Shown: positions 32,735-34,013 of the stretch, one piece after another
Position numbering within the stretch: the stretch's first letter is position 1
Layout of the letters: each line of letters starts with the position of its first letter
Assembly (NCBI GenBank): GCA_903875055.1
Contig: CAIQUX010000047.1
Span: 1-34,013 of the forward strand
Reading direction: 5' to 3'
Source: an uncultured Bacteroidota bacterium
GTDB taxonomy: Bacteria; Bacteroidota; Bacteroidia; Chitinophagales; Chitinophagaceae
Length of the DNA stretch: 34,013 bases
Position numbers and translations under genes: made by a program
The notes under the pieces: model-generated
Database searches by the model: none
Seen by the model: the letters and a program-made list of their open reading frames with translations, nothing else
Told to the model about the DNA's origin: nothing

Positions 32735-34006
32735 TTACTTTCGCCTTGTTCCACCACTCAGTGATTTCATCTTCACCATATCGATACGGGTTTCGGAGGC
32801 CAGCAACATATCAAATTCATAATCGCCGATAATGATCTTTTCCTTTTGCTTGGGTATCGATTCGTGATTTTCTATGATATAGCCCGACAGGGTTTCGGCA
32901 TCATCTTCAGGAAGATTCAGATTATATTTCTGATTCAGGTAATCAATCTCAAGCCGTCCTGAGAAAATATATTCTGTGGCTGAAATCTGGTTCTCGACAT
33001 ATTCTTCTACATCATATTCGTCGTGTATTTCACCAAAAATCTCTTCAAGGATGTCTTCCATGGTGACGATACCCGCCGTACCGCCAAATTCATCAATCAC
33101 CCAGGCGATACTCTTTCGTTCTTTTGTAAACTGGTTGAGAAGATCTACGGCACTCATCGTTTCCGGCACAGTAGGAATTTTATGCAGAATGGACCGTAGT
33201 TCCGTTGGACTTTTTAAAAAATCGAGATGATGAAGATACCCGATCACATTATCGATTGAATCTTCATACACTATGATTTTCGAAAGCTTGCTGTCCAGAA
33301 ACAACTGATTGACTTCTTCAATCGGCGTATTGATATTCACCGCCTCGATTTCATTTCTCGGAATCAGGCATTCACGTATTCTGACTTGTGACAGATTCAG
33401 GGCATTTTCAAAAAGTTCTGTATTCACATCTTCTTCTTCCCTGTCCTGACCTGTACGCATCTGTTTGACAAATTGCTCCAAGTCAATCCGTGAATACACT
33501 TGTTTGTTTTCTGAGATCCGTACATTAAAAAGATATTTCAAGATGAATTCTGAGATCCGTACAAAGAATTTAGCAATTGGATAAAGCAGGTAATAAAAAA
33601 ACTGGATCGGTATGGTGAGTATGGTCAGTGTGGCTTCGGGTTTGGCACGAAAGATAGCCTTAGGGATAAACTCGGCTAATACCAACACTACGATTGTTGC
33701 AATAAAGGTATCAATCAGCAGACGAAGGTATTCATTCTGTAAACTGATCATATCGAAAAAACCATCAGTGAGTTCAGTCATCAATAATCCATATACAACC
33801 AGACCGATATTGATACCTACTAAGCTGGTACCAATAAAGGTAGCAGGTGTCTCCATAAATCGGGAAAGTATCTTGCCGGCATATGAACCTTGTTTTCGTT
33901 TAAGTTCAATGTTCAATTTGCTGGCAGAAACAAAGGCAATCTCAATACCCGAAAAGAAGCCGATGAAGACTAGACAGATGACAATGTAAATGATGGTTGT
34001 AAGCAT
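32735..34006 (-). CDS. CNNM/CBS-domain transporter-like protein (HlyC/CorC family)
   Basis: This 423-aa protein has an N-terminal DUF21/CNNM membrane domain with four helices (residues ~1-160: FIGFFSGIEIAFVSASKLNIELK, TFIGTSLVGINIGLVVYGLL, VLVLAEFIPKAIFR). A CBS pair follows (~210-335, with ECLIPRNEIEAVN…KLSKIIVYEDSIDNVIGYLHHLD and AWVIDEFGGTAGIVTMEDILEEIFGEI). The C-terminal CorC_HlyC domain includes the FSGRLEIDYLN and ETLSGYIIE elements. Relatives act in magnesium/cobalt homeostasis; in Bacteroidota some (GldE) support gliding motility. I cannot tell which applies. The ATG at 34006 lies 7 bases from the window end; the first residues fit a complete protein. Confidence 0.85.
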   Translation of the reverse strand: MLTTIIYIVICLVFIGFFSGIEIAFVSASKLNIELKRKQGSYAGKILSRFMETPATFIGTSLVGINIGLVVYGLLMTELTDGFFDMISLQNEYLRLLIDTFIATIVVLVLAEFIPKAIFRAKPEATLTILTIPIQFFYYLLYPIAKFFVRISEFILKYLFNVRISENKQVYSRIDLEQFVKQMRTGQDREEEDVNTELFENALNLSQVRIRECLIPRNEIEAVNINTPIEEVNQLFLDSKLSKIIVYEDSIDNVIGYLHHLDFLKSPTELRSILHKIPTVPETMSAVDLLNQFTKERKSIAWVIDEFGGTAGIVTMEDILEEIFGEIHDEYDVEEYVENQISATEYIFSGRLEIDYLNQKYNLNLPEDDAETLSGYIIENHESIPKQKEKIIIGDYEFDMLLASETRIDMVKMKSLSGGTRRK

Positions 34007-34013
34007 AAATTGA

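Overview
The window looks like a chromosomal segment of a Bacteroidota bacterium, probably close to the Chitinophagaceae. Three things point there. Many genes have the phylum-specific -7 promoter element TAnnTTTG and no clear Shine-Dalgarno sequence. Several families are typical of the phylum, such as a DUF5606 protein and small membrane proteins carrying a KILFGGF-type motif. Several genes also use TTG or GTG starts with promoters placed accordingly. I saw no rRNA, tRNA, CRISPR array, insertion sequence or prophage gene.

Layout. 1-640 is non-coding: three copies of a ~43-bp hairpin-forming repeat, then pyrimidine-rich low-complexity DNA. 639-989 is a small XRE-like regulator facing a PpiD-type prolyl isomerase (1278-3413, -) across a bidirectional terminator. 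nadA (3880-4878) follows. A minus-strand pair encodes a GNAT-like protein and an LTA-synthase-type sulfatase. 8043-13340 (+) holds polA, dnaX (split by a 10-A run) and a cysteine-cluster protein. 13395-18815 (-) holds a DEAD-box helicase, mnmG, a small HTH protein beside a very AT-rich ~550-bp tract, a VanZ-like protein, gcvH and DUF5606. 19023-23669 (+) is a tight surface-polymer-like operon: a 56-aa membrane protein missed by length cut-offs, a methyltransferase, an alkaline-phosphatase-superfamily membrane enzyme and a multi-span membrane protein. 23679-26783 includes a secreted protein with an EF-Tu domain-2-like segment and a minus-strand stress operon (ECF sigma factor, three small membrane or exported proteins, Hsp20). 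26998-34006 carries ubiA-like, ruvX, def, sdaA, a SpoU methyltransferase, an L,D-transpeptidase, a MurU-like nucleotidyltransferase and a CBS/CorC membrane protein.

Two observations stand out. First, dnaX ends at 382 codons just after an A10 run, and the -1 frame stays open from that run to 12746. This is the arrangement used to make gamma and tau clamp-loader subunits by slippage or frameshifting, although a homopolymer sequencing error would look the same. Second, mnmG contains two sequences that match the ParB-binding parS consensus (TGTTCCACGTGAAACA, once in each orientation). With DnaA-box-like sequences next to mnmG, this suggests the segment lies near the chromosome origin. Most other genes are housekeeping, envelope or cofactor genes.
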